NCBI RefSeq assembly: GCF_029960785.1
Contig: NZ_JASBQE010000062.1
Location: 1-64,000 of the forward strand
DNA from: Polyangium sp. 15x6
GTDB lineage: Bacteria; Myxococcota_A; Polyangia; Polyangiales; Polyangiaceae
Length of the DNA: 64,000 bases
Direction: 5' to 3'
Positions within the stretch are counted from its first letter, which is position 1; each line of letters starts with the position of its first letter. The position numbers and the translations under genes are program-made. Shown here piece after piece: positions 8,397 to 16,836 of this stretch. The notes under the pieces are model-generated. The model saw only the letters and a list, made by a program, of their open reading frames with translations. It ran no database searches and was not told the origin of the DNA.

Positions 8397-8411
8397 TGGC
8401 ACGCTCTCTGC
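8397..8411 (+). promoter_or_regulatory. sigma54-like promoter of the small secreted protein
   Basis: TGGCACGCTCTCTGC: GG at 8398-8399, ten bases, GC at 8410-8411, with the consensus TGGCAC. The predicted start of transcription would be near 8422, giving a leader of about 33 bases before ATG 8455. Two palindromic sites lie 85-160 bases upstream, a typical distance for an enhancer-binding protein. Confidence 0.5.
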
Positions 8412-8454
8412 GAAGCGGTCGCGTGCCTTGGAAAACCCAGCGTCAGGACCACCC

Positions 8455-8931
8455 ATGAAGAGGAACGGCCTCGCCATCGGCTTCGGCATTGCTCTCGCGG
8501 CGAGCACCGCCCTCGCGCAGGTGAGGACGTCCCTCTCCGAGCGGCTCGCCGCCGTGGGATGTCATTATAGCGACGCGGCGGGGTACATCCCCATCCACAC
8601 GAAGAATGACGGCGTCAAGTACATCGCCACTGCCGACGGCCAGGATCCGTTCGTCGTGTACAACGTGGGCGACAAGGTCCCGAACGACGTCACGCTCGCG
8701 GCTTGCGGCATCAACGCGGCCGGGGAGCTCGCCGGATGCGATCCCGCCTATGGCGCGACCGTGCTGTACGCGCTGGAGGACCTGCAGAGCACCGAGCCCG
8801 ACCCGACCGAGATGACCGCCGAGTGCCACGTGCTCTTCGGCACCACCGGGCATTGTAAGATCAGAAGGCTCGACGGGGACGCGACGTGTTACGTATGCAG
8901 CGGCGGATCTTGCGCCAAGACCCACTGCTGA
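8455..8931 (+). CDS. small secreted Cys-rich protein
   Basis: A 158-residue protein with a clean Sec signal peptide (MKRNGLAIGFGIALAASTALA, cleaved before Q). The mature part contains seven Cys, with a tail YVCSGGSCAKTHC, so a disulfide-stabilised exported protein is likely. No family is recognised. ATG 8455 is chosen because it starts the signal peptide; an upstream in-frame start at 8428 only adds nine unlikely residues. It is divergent from the decayed lipoprotein copy and shares its operator region, so these genes probably answer to the same regulator. Confidence 0.8.
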   Translation: MKRNGLAIGFGIALAASTALAQVRTSLSERLAAVGCHYSDAAGYIPIHTKNDGVKYIATADGQDPFVVYNVGDKVPNDVTLAACGINAAGELAGCDPAYGATVLYALEDLQSTEPDPTEMTAECHVLFGTTGHCKIRRLDGDATCYVCSGGSCAKTHC

Positions 8932-8982
8932 TGAAAGTCCGGCATGCGGTTTTGCGGCAGTGAAGCCCTCTGTGGCGCCGCG

Positions 8983-9396
8983 CTACGAGGCCGCGGGCGC
9001 GCCGAGGAATTCGTAGTCGAACGTGTAGCGGTGTTCGCCGCCCACGATGTCGATTTGCATTCGGCCGCGCAGCCCCGTGAGCGCGCCCGTGGCGGTGTCG
9101 GGTACGACGGTCACCGAAAGCGAGGCGGCGCCGCGGTCCATCGTGCCGCTGTGTTGCAGGACGAAGCTCCCGGCGCGCCCGTCGAGCGTGCCTTCCACGC
9201 GCTCGATCGCCACGTATCCGGCCGAACCCTTCACGCCGGACACGGCGCTGATCATCTCCACGACGCTCGTGGCGACGAGCTCACCCTCGAATCGTTTGTC
9301 GAAGCGGCTGCGTCCGAGCGTGGCGCCTTCGCGGGTATCGTACGGCGGTTCAGCCGTGCGTGTGATGTCGAAGCGTCCCTGAGCCTTGTGGTTCAT
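8983..9396 (-). CDS. DUF3224 domain-containing protein
   Basis: A 137-residue protein starting MNHKAQGRFDITRT and matching the DUF3224 pattern: an N-terminal F.v..w..p.y-like strand followed by alternating beta strands (FEGELVATSVVEM, SAGYVAIERVEGTLDGR, GSFVLQHSG) and ending with HRYTFDYEF. The family is a small allene-oxide-cyclase-like beta-barrel of unknown role, usually annotated only by domain. It faces the next gene divergently across about 100 bases and converges on the small secreted protein. Confidence 0.88.
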   Translation of the reverse strand: MNHKAQGRFDITRTAEPPYDTREGATLGRSRFDKRFEGELVATSVVEMISAVSGVKGSAGYVAIERVEGTLDGRAGSFVLQHSGTMDRGAASLSVTVVPDTATGALTGLRGRMQIDIVGGEHRYTFDYEFLGAPAAS

Positions 9397-9498
9397 GGCG
9401 GTCGAGGGTACCGGGACAGACTCCGGCGCGCAAGCCTCGTCGGCCCCTGTGTTCTTCGCGAGACGAGCGCGGGGCCGGCGAGGCTGCTAGGATTTCGG

Positions 9499-10323
9499 AT
9501 GCAAAAGCGCCTCAGCCGACGAGACCTCCTGCACGTCGCGGGTTGTTGTGCGGTCGGGCTCGTCGCGCTCGACGCCCTCGCGCTCGAGCCCTCCTGGCTC
9601 GAGATCGCCGAGCACGACGTCCCCGTCCCGGGCCTGCCGCGGGGCCTCGAGGGCTTTCGGATCGCCCACCTCTCGGATTTGCATCTGAGCTCGCTCGGAA
9701 GCGTCCACGACTCGATTCTGGTCGCCCTGAAGTCGTTCCAGCCAAACCTCGTCGTCCTGACCGGCGACTCGGTCGAGGATCCGAACGCGCTCGCAGTGCT
9801 CTCGGATTTTTGCCGCGCCCTCGGCGCGACAGGGCGCGAAGTGGTCGCGACGGTCGGGAACTGGGAGCACTGGGGCGAGGTCCCGATGGACGAGCTGCGC
9901 CGAGCCTTCGTGCGTGTCGGCGCGCGGCTCCTCGGAAACGAATCCACGCGGCTCACGAGCGGCATTGCCGTCGTCGCCACGGACGACTTTTGCAGCGGCC
10001 ACCACGACCTCGCCTCCGCCTTGCGCGACGCGCCCGCGGGACCTCTGCGATTGTTCCTCACGCACGCGCCGGGCATCTTCGACGAGCTGCCGAAGAGCGC
10101 GCCGCGCTTCGATCTCGGCCTCGCCGGACACACGCATGGCGGGCAGGTACGAGCCCTCGGTGCGCCGCTATGGGTCCCACCCGGCTCGGGGCGTTTTCGA
10201 TCGGGAATGTATACGACGGACAAAGGGCAGATTTACGTGAGCCGCGGGATCGGCACGAGCGTTCTGCCCGTGCGGTTCACGTGTCGACCGGAGCTGCCCG
10301 TGTTTCGGCTGGTGGCGGCATGA
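9499..10323 (+). CDS. Tat-exported metallophosphoesterase
   Basis: A 274-residue calcineurin-type phosphoesterase of the YaeI/YkuE sort. The N-terminus MQKRLSRRDLLHVAG followed by a hydrophobic stretch is a twin-arginine signal. Metal-binding motifs follow in order: HLSDLHL, GDSVED, GNWEHWG (GNHE variant with Trp-Glu) and GHTHGGQ. It should be a periplasmic or membrane-attached phosphodiesterase or phosphatase; the substrate is unknown. ATG 9499 begins the Tat motif. Its stop overlaps the start of the radical SAM gene (ATGA at 10320-10323), so the two are probably translationally coupled. Confidence 0.9.
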   Translation: MQKRLSRRDLLHVAGCCAVGLVALDALALEPSWLEIAEHDVPVPGLPRGLEGFRIAHLSDLHLSSLGSVHDSILVALKSFQPNLVVLTGDSVEDPNALAVLSDFCRALGATGREVVATVGNWEHWGEVPMDELRRAFVRVGARLLGNESTRLTSGIAVVATDDFCSGHHDLASALRDAPAGPLRLFLTHAPGIFDELPKSAPRFDLGLAGHTHGGQVRALGAPLWVPPGSGRFRSGMYTTDKGQIYVSRGIGTSVLPVRFTCRPELPVFRLVAA

Positions 10324-11786
10324 CCGGGGTCGGGTTGACCCACCGGCCGGACCCCAAAGGGGGGATGAGCAACGATCCGGTCGTGATCGGCGCCGAAACC
10401 GAGTACACTCCGACACTCCGCGCGGGAAGGTCGATGCGCTTCATCCTCAGCAACTACGGGCACCGCTACCTGCAGCATCTCGTGCGCTTGGGCACGCTTG
10501 AAAAGGCCCTCGAAGCGGACGACGTGGGCCGGCTCTGCCGGATCTTCGCCCGCGGCGTCCTCGACGAAGACGAGTGCCCCGAATTCTCGGCGCTCGTGGA
10601 GCGCGGGATGATCGAGCCCGCCCCTGAAGGCATGGATCGCGAAGCCGCCCGCCTGCGGTACGATCGCAACCCGCTCGAGCACATCCGGCGTGTGGTCCTG
10701 GAGTACACGACCGTCTGCAACCTCGATTGCAGCCACTGCCGCAATTCGAACCTGGAGGCGCACGCCGAGGCCGATCCGGCGCGGCTCCGACGGGTCGTCG
10801 ACGCGGTGTTGCCCATCGGCCTCGGCCGCTTCGATTTCATCGGCGGCGAGGTCACGCTGTATGGCAAGGGTTGGCTCGATCTCGTCGCGTACATCCGCGC
10901 GCAGGGCGGCACGCACGCGTCGGTCATCACGAGCGGGTGGTTCTTCGGCGAGACGGATTTTCGCGCGGCCGGAAAACGTTATGCCGACGATCGCGAATAC
11001 CTCGCCGATCTGCGGGCCCGCGGCCTGACCCACGTCATCGTCAGCCTCGATGGGCCCGCCGCGGCGCACGACGCTTGCCGCGGGGTGCCGGGCCTCTACG
11101 ATCGCGTGATCGAGGGGCTCGACAAGGTGCGCGACGCCGGCCTCGAGCCGCGCGTGTCACTCGTGGTCGGCATGGGTACCTCCAGCGCGGGGACGCAGTC
11201 GTGGATCGCCGACCTCTCGCGGCGCATTTATGGTCACCACGCGGGCGACCGCGTGGCCGCGCAGCTGCTCGTGCAGGACGACTCCAACTACGTGAGCAAT
11301 TTCATCGACGTCGGCGGCGGCGTGAAGCTCCGGCGCTCGCGCGGCGACCTCGCGGCGTTCACCGACGAAGAGCTTCGCTGCAAGAACTTCTTCCGCCCCG
11401 CCCCCACGCTGCGCATCAAGGCGACGGGCGAGATCGCGCTCTGCCCGCTGATCGAGGGCGGCGACGGGTATGGCAACGTGCACGAGCGGGACATCATCGA
11501 GCTGCTCAACCACATGCAGGACGCGTTCGTGTACAAGCTGCACGCCGAGCGGCGCGTCGGGGCGCACCTTCGATTCGTCGAGCCCGAGGTCTTCGGCGGG
11601 AGCATCGGCCACGCTTGCAGCGTGCGTGTCGCGATCAACATGATCGCTCGCACCATGCACGAGCGTGGCGTGGCCGAAGACGATGACGCGGCGATCCACG
11701 CAATCAACGTCGAGGTCGCCGAGAAGATGGGCGTATTGCCGCGGACCGGCATTCATCGCGCCAATGGCCACGTCCGCCCGCGCTGA
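10320..11786 (+). CDS. radical SAM/SPASM domain protein
   Basis: A 488-residue enzyme expected to cleave S-adenosylmethionine with a [4Fe-4S] cluster. The cluster motif is CNLDCSHC (Cys133, 137, 140, counting from 10320). A SPASM-type auxiliary cluster signature CX15GX4C appears at CKNFF...GEIALC, with a further Cys in GHACS. About 120 residues precede the radical SAM core and match nothing I know. Start choice is uncertain: ATG 10320 overlaps the previous stop, while ATG 10365 (after AAAGGGGGG) and ATG 10434 (after GGGAAGG) are alternatives. SPASM enzymes commonly modify peptides or proteins, but no precursor peptide is evident here, so the substrate is open. Confidence 0.88.
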   Translation: MTGVGLTHRPDPKGGMSNDPVVIGAETEYTPTLRAGRSMRFILSNYGHRYLQHLVRLGTLEKALEADDVGRLCRIFARGVLDEDECPEFSALVERGMIEPAPEGMDREAARLRYDRNPLEHIRRVVLEYTTVCNLDCSHCRNSNLEAHAEADPARLRRVVDAVLPIGLGRFDFIGGEVTLYGKGWLDLVAYIRAQGGTHASVITSGWFFGETDFRAAGKRYADDREYLADLRARGLTHVIVSLDGPAAAHDACRGVPGLYDRVIEGLDKVRDAGLEPRVSLVVGMGTSSAGTQSWIADLSRRIYGHHAGDRVAAQLLVQDDSNYVSNFIDVGGGVKLRRSRGDLAAFTDEELRCKNFFRPAPTLRIKATGEIALCPLIEGGDGYGNVHERDIIELLNHMQDAFVYKLHAERRVGAHLRFVEPEVFGGSIGHACSVRVAINMIARTMHERGVAEDDDAAIHAINVEVAEKMGVLPRTGIHRANGHVRPR

Positions 11787-11824
11787 TCGGCGGAACTTCC
11801 TCGCAGAGGGGCGCCTCGTCACAC

Positions 11825-11843
11825 ATCGCACGCTTTGTGCGAT
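11825..11843. promoter_or_regulatory. stem-loop just upstream of the esterase start
   Basis: A perfect 7-bp inverted repeat with a 5-base loop (ATCGCAC-GCTTT-GTGCGAT) ending nine bases before ATG 11853. It could end the radical SAM transcript (no T-run follows), act as an operator, or mask the ribosome site of the next gene. Confidence 0.35.
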
Positions 11844-11852
11844 ACCCGAGGC

Positions 11853-12680
11853 ATGACCATGCGCCTCCGCCTGTCGGCCTCGAAGACCGCCGCGAGCCTC
11901 GCCCTCTCGCTCTCCGTTCTCGCGGCGTGCGAGGCCCCGCGCGCGAGCACCATCGATGCGAGCCTGCCCGAGGTCACGATCGAGGATGCGGGCGCGGACG
12001 TCATCGTCGATGCGGCGCCCGACGTCGAGCCGAATCGCGAAATCGGCCCGTTCGAGATGCCGTTCCTCGGCAAGCGCACGGTCTTCTTCGCGCGGCCGAG
12101 CGAGCGCGCGAAGGGGCACCGGCTGATCGCGAACCTGCATGGCGTCTGCAATCCACCTGGGTATGCCTGCGGCTACTGGGTGAATGCGGCTTCGCGTGTC
12201 GGCTTCCTCGTTTGCCCGACCGGCGACGCGACGTGCGGCAAGGCCGCGTACGATGCGCCGACGTGGTCGGGGTCGTTCGAGAAAATGGGGGACGATCTCG
12301 AAAAGGCGATTGCCGTGGTCGACACGGCGCACCTCGGCGAGATCACACGCGAAGGCGCCATCCTGACGGGTTTTTCGCGCGGCGCGTATGCGGCGGTGCG
12401 GATCGCGCAGGCGCATCCGGGGAGGTGGCCGTATCTCATCCTGAACGAAGCGGACGTGAAGCTCGACGGCGCGGCGCTGCGCAAGGCGGGCGTGCGCGCG
12501 GTGGCGATGATCGCGGGCGAGCGAAGTGGCCAGGTCGCCGGCGAGCGCGCCACGGTGGCGAAGCTCGTCGCACAAGGGTATCCGGCGAAGTTGTGGATCA
12601 TGCCCGGCGCAGGGCATCACTATTCGGAGAACATCGACCAGATCATGGCCGAAGCCATGGCGTGGCTCCTCGAACGTTGA
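11853..12680 (+). CDS. alpha/beta hydrolase lipoprotein
   Basis: A 275-residue exported protein with a signal ending in lipobox LAAC followed by an acidic Ala/Asp linker. The hydrolase fold shows the nucleophile elbow GFSRG, a late Asp region, and the catalytic His in GAGHHYSE. It resembles the PHB-depolymerase/feruloyl-esterase-like lipoproteins that are common in this group. Four Cys around HGVCNPPGYAC and CPTGDATC may form disulfides. Start ATG 11853; a second in-frame ATG follows at 11859. It probably has its own promoter, since the stem-loop separates it from the radical SAM gene. Confidence 0.82.
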   Translation: MTMRLRLSASKTAASLALSLSVLAACEAPRASTIDASLPEVTIEDAGADVIVDAAPDVEPNREIGPFEMPFLGKRTVFFARPSERAKGHRLIANLHGVCNPPGYACGYWVNAASRVGFLVCPTGDATCGKAAYDAPTWSGSFEKMGDDLEKAIAVVDTAHLGEITREGAILTGFSRGAYAAVRIAQAHPGRWPYLILNEADVKLDGAALRKAGVRAVAMIAGERSGQVAGERATVAKLVAQGYPAKLWIMPGAGHHYSENIDQIMAEAMAWLLER

Positions 12681-12831
12681 GCTCGTTCGTATCGAATACG
12701 CTCGGTCCGCGCGCTCGTTCCCCCTGCGTTGACCGAGCCGAATGACTCGACCCGGGATATTTTTCCCTTCGTCTCCGCGCGGGGGGCGGCAACTCCAGCC
12801 GCCGCGCGCTACGGAAGGGAGGGGGAACGGC

Positions 12832-15336
12832 ATGGCAAGAAGCGGAAAGGCGGACGGGTCCCGCACCCTCGGTTCTGCCGCCATGTTGTTCACGAGTTAT
12901 TTCATCCTCGCGGACTGGGGGCTCCAGTGGGCGACGGTCCGCGGCGCGGGGTCCCCGGTGTTCCCCGCTGCGGGGGTCGCCCTCGCCGGTCTCTTGCTCG
13001 GCGGCCTGCGGCTGTGGCCGGCCGTGTTCGCCGGCAGAATGGCCGCATTTCTCGTGGACGGGCGTTCACTCCCGCTGTGGGCCCAGTGCGTCATTGCGGC
13101 GGGAAACACGATTGCGGCCGTGTGCGGCGCCTGGATCCTCACACGCGCGCGTGTCCGGCCCGCACTGACGCGCCTGCGCGACGTGCGGGCTTTGATCGGA
13201 GCTTGCCTCGTCAGCTCGGCCGTCGGCGCCACCTTCGGGAGCGCCGCGCTCGGCAGCGTGCTCGTGCAGGGATTCGGGCTAGCTCCGCTCGTGTGGCTCA
13301 ACTGGTGGGCGGGCAACGTGATGGGCATGCTCGTCGTCACGCCCCTCGTGCTGAGCTGGACGCCCGGCGAGCCGATCGGTCAGCCGTTTCGGTGGTGGAT
13401 GCATCTTTTGCTGAGCACCGTGACCGCCGGGGGCGTCGCATGGTTGATTTTCGGGCCTCATATGCCCCGCCTGCCCCTCGCATGGTTGATTTTCCCGGCG
13501 CTCATGTGGGCGGCCCTGGCCGGGGGCGTGCGGGGAGCGACGGCGGCCATGCTCCCTTCGGCCTCGGCTGCTGTCTGGGGCACGACGGCGGGGTATGGGC
13601 CGTTTGCCCCCGTCGCGGAGCATTTGCGACTCGTGATGCTCCAGCAATTCGTCGCCGTGGCCGCCGCGAGCACGCTGGTCCTGGCCGTCGTCGTGGACGA
13701 AAGGCGAAGGAGCGAGCTGCTCCGCGAGAATGAAGAACGACTGCGGCTTGCGAGCCGGGCCGGACGAACCGGTGTGTGGACCTGGAATCTCACGACGGGG
13801 AGGGCTTTCTGGACCCCGGAGGCCTGCGAGCTCTACGGCCACGGAAGCGGCTGCACGGTCGATTACGAGCGGTGGATCGAGAGCGTGCATCCGGACGACC
13901 GCGAGCAGGCCCGACGCAAGGTCCGCGAGGCCATGGAGCAGGCTCGGTCCGGGGGGAGCGGGCCCCATTCTTACAAGTCCGAATATCGCGTCATCCACGC
14001 CGACGGGACCACCCTGTGGCTCGAATCGAGCGGCGCCATCGAGCGGAAGGGAGACGAGCTCGTGATGCTCGGCGTCGTCCGGGACATCACGGAGCGCAAG
14101 CTCGCCGAGGCGGCCCTGCACGAGAGCGAAGCGCACATTCGCCGCGTGCTCGATAATCTCTTCGCGTTCGTCGGCGTGCTCGACCTCGAGGGGACGGTCC
14201 TGCAATGCAATCGCGCGCCGCTCGAAGCGGCGAACATCACGGCCGTCGACGTCCTCGGGAAGAAATTCTGGGATTGCTACTGGTGGAGCGGTTTGCCCGA
14301 GGCGCAGGCGCGGCTCCACGATGCCATGGACCGCGCCAGGCGCGGCGAGGTCGTTCGTTTCGACGTGACGGCGCGAATGGCAGGGAACTCCCTCATCTGC
14401 GTCGACTTCCAGCTCGCGCCGCTGCGTGACGACGAGGGCCGCGTCACCCACCTCCTTCCCTCCGGGATGGATATCACGGCGCGCAAGCGCGCCGAGAACG
14501 AGCGCGAGCGATTGCTGGAGAGCGAGCGAGCCGCCCGCGCGGAGGTGGAGCGCGCGAGCCGCCTCAAAGACGAGTTTCTCTCGACGGTGAGCCACGAGCT
14601 TCGCACCCCGCTCACCGTCATCCTCGGCTGGTCGCAGGTCCTACGCCGCCGGGCGAACGGCAAGGATGAGGACCTCCACAAGGGGCTCGCGGTCATCGAC
14701 CGCAATGCCCGCGTCCTTTCGCAGCTCATCGAGGACCTGCTCGACATGGGCCGCTTCAGCACCGGAAAGACGCGTCTCGAGGTACAATCGGTGGACCTGC
14801 ACGACGTGGTCGCGCTCGTCCTCTCGTCCGTCGCCCCTTCGGCGGCGGCAAAACACATCGAGCTCGAATCCATCACGAGGCCCTTTCCGGGCAAGGTGCG
14901 CGGCGATCTGAATCGATTGCAACAGGTGATCTGGAACCTCGTGAGCAACGCCGTCAAATTCACCCCGAGCGGCGGGAGGGTCGAGGTCACGCTCGACCGG
15001 ATCGACGATCTCGCCGAGATCACCGTGTCCGATACGGGGCAAGGCATCACGCCCGAGTTCCTGCCGCACGTCTTCGAGCGATTTCGCCAGGCAGACGGTT
15101 CGACGACGCGGGAGCACGGCGGGCTCGGCCTCGGGCTCGCCATCGTGAAGAACCTGGTCGAGCTCCACGGCGGCACCGTGCGCGTGACGAGTGATGGCGA
15201 GGGAAAAGGCGCGACGTTCATCGTGAGGCTCCCGATCGAGGATGCCCGTGCTTCCGGGGGCACGGAGGTCGACGACGTCTCGAATCTGGGGATCGCGGCG
15301 CGCGCCGTGAACGACTCGACGCGCCGGACGGGCTAG
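12832..15336 (+). CDS. MASE1-PAS-PAS sensor histidine kinase
   Basis: An 834-residue membrane sensor kinase. Residues about 15-290 form a MASE1-type integral membrane sensor with eight or so helices (for example GSPVFPAAGVALAGLLLGG). Two PAS/PAC modules follow (about 300-420 and 430-550). The HisKA domain has phosphoacceptor His588 in SHELRTP, and the ATPase domain has NLVSNAVKF, DTGQGI and GGLGLGLAIV. No receiver domain is fused and no response regulator is adjacent, so it is an orphan kinase. ATG 12832 is preceded by AAGGGAGGGGGAA; the frame stays open upstream to 12742 without a better site. Its stop overlaps the lepB stop tail to tail. Confidence 0.92.
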   Translation: MARSGKADGSRTLGSAAMLFTSYFILADWGLQWATVRGAGSPVFPAAGVALAGLLLGGLRLWPAVFAGRMAAFLVDGRSLPLWAQCVIAAGNTIAAVCGAWILTRARVRPALTRLRDVRALIGACLVSSAVGATFGSAALGSVLVQGFGLAPLVWLNWWAGNVMGMLVVTPLVLSWTPGEPIGQPFRWWMHLLLSTVTAGGVAWLIFGPHMPRLPLAWLIFPALMWAALAGGVRGATAAMLPSASAAVWGTTAGYGPFAPVAEHLRLVMLQQFVAVAAASTLVLAVVVDERRRSELLRENEERLRLASRAGRTGVWTWNLTTGRAFWTPEACELYGHGSGCTVDYERWIESVHPDDREQARRKVREAMEQARSGGSGPHSYKSEYRVIHADGTTLWLESSGAIERKGDELVMLGVVRDITERKLAEAALHESEAHIRRVLDNLFAFVGVLDLEGTVLQCNRAPLEAANITAVDVLGKKFWDCYWWSGLPEAQARLHDAMDRARRGEVVRFDVTARMAGNSLICVDFQLAPLRDDEGRVTHLLPSGMDITARKRAENERERLLESERAARAEVERASRLKDEFLSTVSHELRTPLTVILGWSQVLRRRANGKDEDLHKGLAVIDRNARVLSQLIEDLLDMGRFSTGKTRLEVQSVDLHDVVALVLSSVAPSAAAKHIELESITRPFPGKVRGDLNRLQQVIWNLVSNAVKFTPSGGRVEVTLDRIDDLAEITVSDTGQGITPEFLPHVFERFRQADGSTTREHGGLGLGLAIVKNLVELHGGTVRVTSDGEGKGATFIVRLPIEDARASGGTEVDDVSNLGIAARAVNDSTRRTG

Positions 15337-16004
15337 AGGGATTTCCAGGCGAGATCGCCATTGCGGAGGAAAACCCGCACGGCGCGTCCGCGGATGGCGT
15401 CGCGCGCCACGAAGCCGAACACACGGCCGTCGTGGCTGTTTCCGCGGTTGTCGCCCATCACGAGGTAATGGCCGTCGGGGACCCGTGCAGGGCCGAAATC
15501 AGGTCCGCCGAAGCCGAGGCGGAGCGGGTGGCGGGTATCGCCGAGCTCCTCGTAGTCACCGCCGGGCTCGTGCGTGACAGGAGCTTCCTGCCCATTGAGC
15601 GTGACGCGGCCGTCCTTCACGGTCACCATGTCCCCGGGGCCGGCGACGACCCGCTTCAAAAGCGTGGCGTCGTTTTCGGGCGACGCCAGGACGACCACGT
15701 CCCCCGGTTTCGGCTCCGTGGTTGGCAGGACGTACGTATCGACCACGGGCAGCCGCACCCCGAAGGCGCGTTTGTCGACGAGGATACGGTCGCCCACGTG
15801 GATCGTCGGCTCCATCGAGCCGCTCGGGACGACGTAATGGTCGGCGAGCGAGGTCCGCGCGAGGAGCATGACGGCGACGACGGTCGCCATCGGCAAAACC
15901 TCCTTGAGGACGCGACGGCGGCGGCCGGGGACCGACCGGGGCGACGGCGAGGGCGAAGATGCGGGGGGAGGGGTGGAGGGGCGAGCAGAAGGAGGGGTGG
16001 CCAT
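15333..16004 (-). CDS. lepB: signal peptidase I
   Basis: A 223-residue S26 leader peptidase. A Pro/Ser-rich cytoplasmic leader is followed by one membrane segment (about 36-52). The catalytic Ser63 is in PSGSMEPT, the general-base Lys117 in LLKRVV, and the conserved GDNRGNSHDGR (box E) is near the end. It cleaves Sec signal peptides at the periplasmic face. Many genes in the window encode secreted proteins, but this is an isolated gene and probably one of several paralogues in the genome. It converges on the histidine kinase with a 4-bp overlap and diverges from the TetR gene. Confidence 0.95.
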   Translation of the reverse strand: MATPPSARPSTPPPASSPSPSPRSVPGRRRRVLKEVLPMATVVAVMLLARTSLADHYVVPSGSMEPTIHVGDRILVDKRAFGVRLPVVDTYVLPTTEPKPGDVVVLASPENDATLLKRVVAGPGDMVTVKDGRVTLNGQEAPVTHEPGGDYEELGDTRHPLRLGFGGPDFGPARVPDGHYLVMGDNRGNSHDGRVFGFVARDAIRGRAVRVFLRNGDLAWKSL

Positions 16005-16115
16005 CGCGCCTGAAACCGACTGCTTCCGCGTCTATTCCCGCAAACGTTGCCCTCGCCCGCGCGAGCGCCCGGAACATGCGCGTCGAGGTGGACCGGCCGA
16101 TTGTCCTCGGCATCC

Positions 16116-16144
16116 TTGACAGTATGACCGATCGGTCATATGAC
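16116..16144 (+). promoter_or_regulatory. sigma70-type promoter of the tetR-SDR operon
   Basis: TTGACA (16116-16121), a 17-base spacer, then TATGAC (16139-16144): an almost ideal housekeeping promoter. The start of transcription would lie near 16151, only about five bases before ATG 16156, so the message is nearly leaderless. The spacer is filled by the TetR palindrome. Confidence 0.7.
16123..16140. promoter_or_regulatory. TetR operator palindrome
   Basis: A perfect 18-bp palindrome TATGACCGA-TCGGTCATA lies between the -35 and -10 boxes. An adjoining imperfect copy (TGACTGGTCGGTC, from 16141) overlaps the -10 and start region. GACCGATCGGTC cores are typical of AcrR-like TetR operators, so the TetR encoded immediately downstream most likely represses itself and the SDR here. 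Confidence 0.75.
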
Positions 16145-16155
16145 TGGTCGGTCGC

Positions 16156-16836
16156 ATGCCGAAGAGCACCTTTTTCCGGCTCCCCGAGGAGCGGCGCGCG
16201 CGCCTCGTGCACGAGGCCATCGTCGAGTTCGCCGATCGGACGTACGCCGAGGCGTCGCTGTCTCAGATCGCGCGACGCGCGAACATCCCCAAGGGCAGCG
16301 TCTATCAATACTTCGAAGACAAGCTCGATCTGTACCGATGGCTGCTCACCGAGGAGGCGCCGCGCCTGAAGCGCGAGTTCGTGGGGAAACCGAGCATGGA
16401 AGGCGATTTCTGGACGCGCCTCGAGGATTTCGTCGAGCGCGGCATGGCATTCCTCGTCGAGCACCCGCGCCTCGCCCGTCTCTCGGCGGCCGCGGCCGAT
16501 CCGACGGCGAACCCGGAGGTCCGCGGCCTGCACAAGGCCATTTGCGAGGCAGGCTTGAAGGAGCTCCGGGCCGTGCTCGAAGCGGGAGCCGAAAGCAGCG
16601 CGCTCCATGCGCCCGATCTGGACGTGGCGACGCGCTTCGTGGCGACGATCATCGGCCCCGGGCTGACCGACGTGGTGCTGAAGGAGCTCGGCGCCGAGCT
16701 CCACGAGGTGCTGGCCTCGGATTCCCTCCGGAAGCGGCTCGGGCCGAAACGCCGCCGGGCGCTGGCCCACCAGGCCGTCCACTTCATTCGAAAAGGTCTG
16801 GGCTCGGAGAAGCCTCGGCGTGGAAAGGAAACGTGA
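16156..16836 (+). CDS. TetR/AcrR family regulator
   Basis: A 226-residue repressor. The N-terminal helix-turn-helix (about 20-65) reads ASLSQIARRANIPKGSVYQYF, with the standard TetR Y-Y/F signature. The C-terminal helical ligand domain resembles TetR_C variants. The start ATG 16156 gives the expected short N-terminus. The SDR starts directly after its stop, so one operon. The palindrome in its promoter argues for autorepression, released by a ligand that may be the SDR's substrate (inference). Confidence 0.92.
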   Translation: MPKSTFFRLPEERRARLVHEAIVEFADRTYAEASLSQIARRANIPKGSVYQYFEDKLDLYRWLLTEEAPRLKREFVGKPSMEGDFWTRLEDFVERGMAFLVEHPRLARLSAAAADPTANPEVRGLHKAICEAGLKELRAVLEAGAESSALHAPDLDVATRFVATIIGPGLTDVVLKELGAELHEVLASDSLRKRLGPKRRRALAHQAVHFIRKGLGSEKPRRGKET

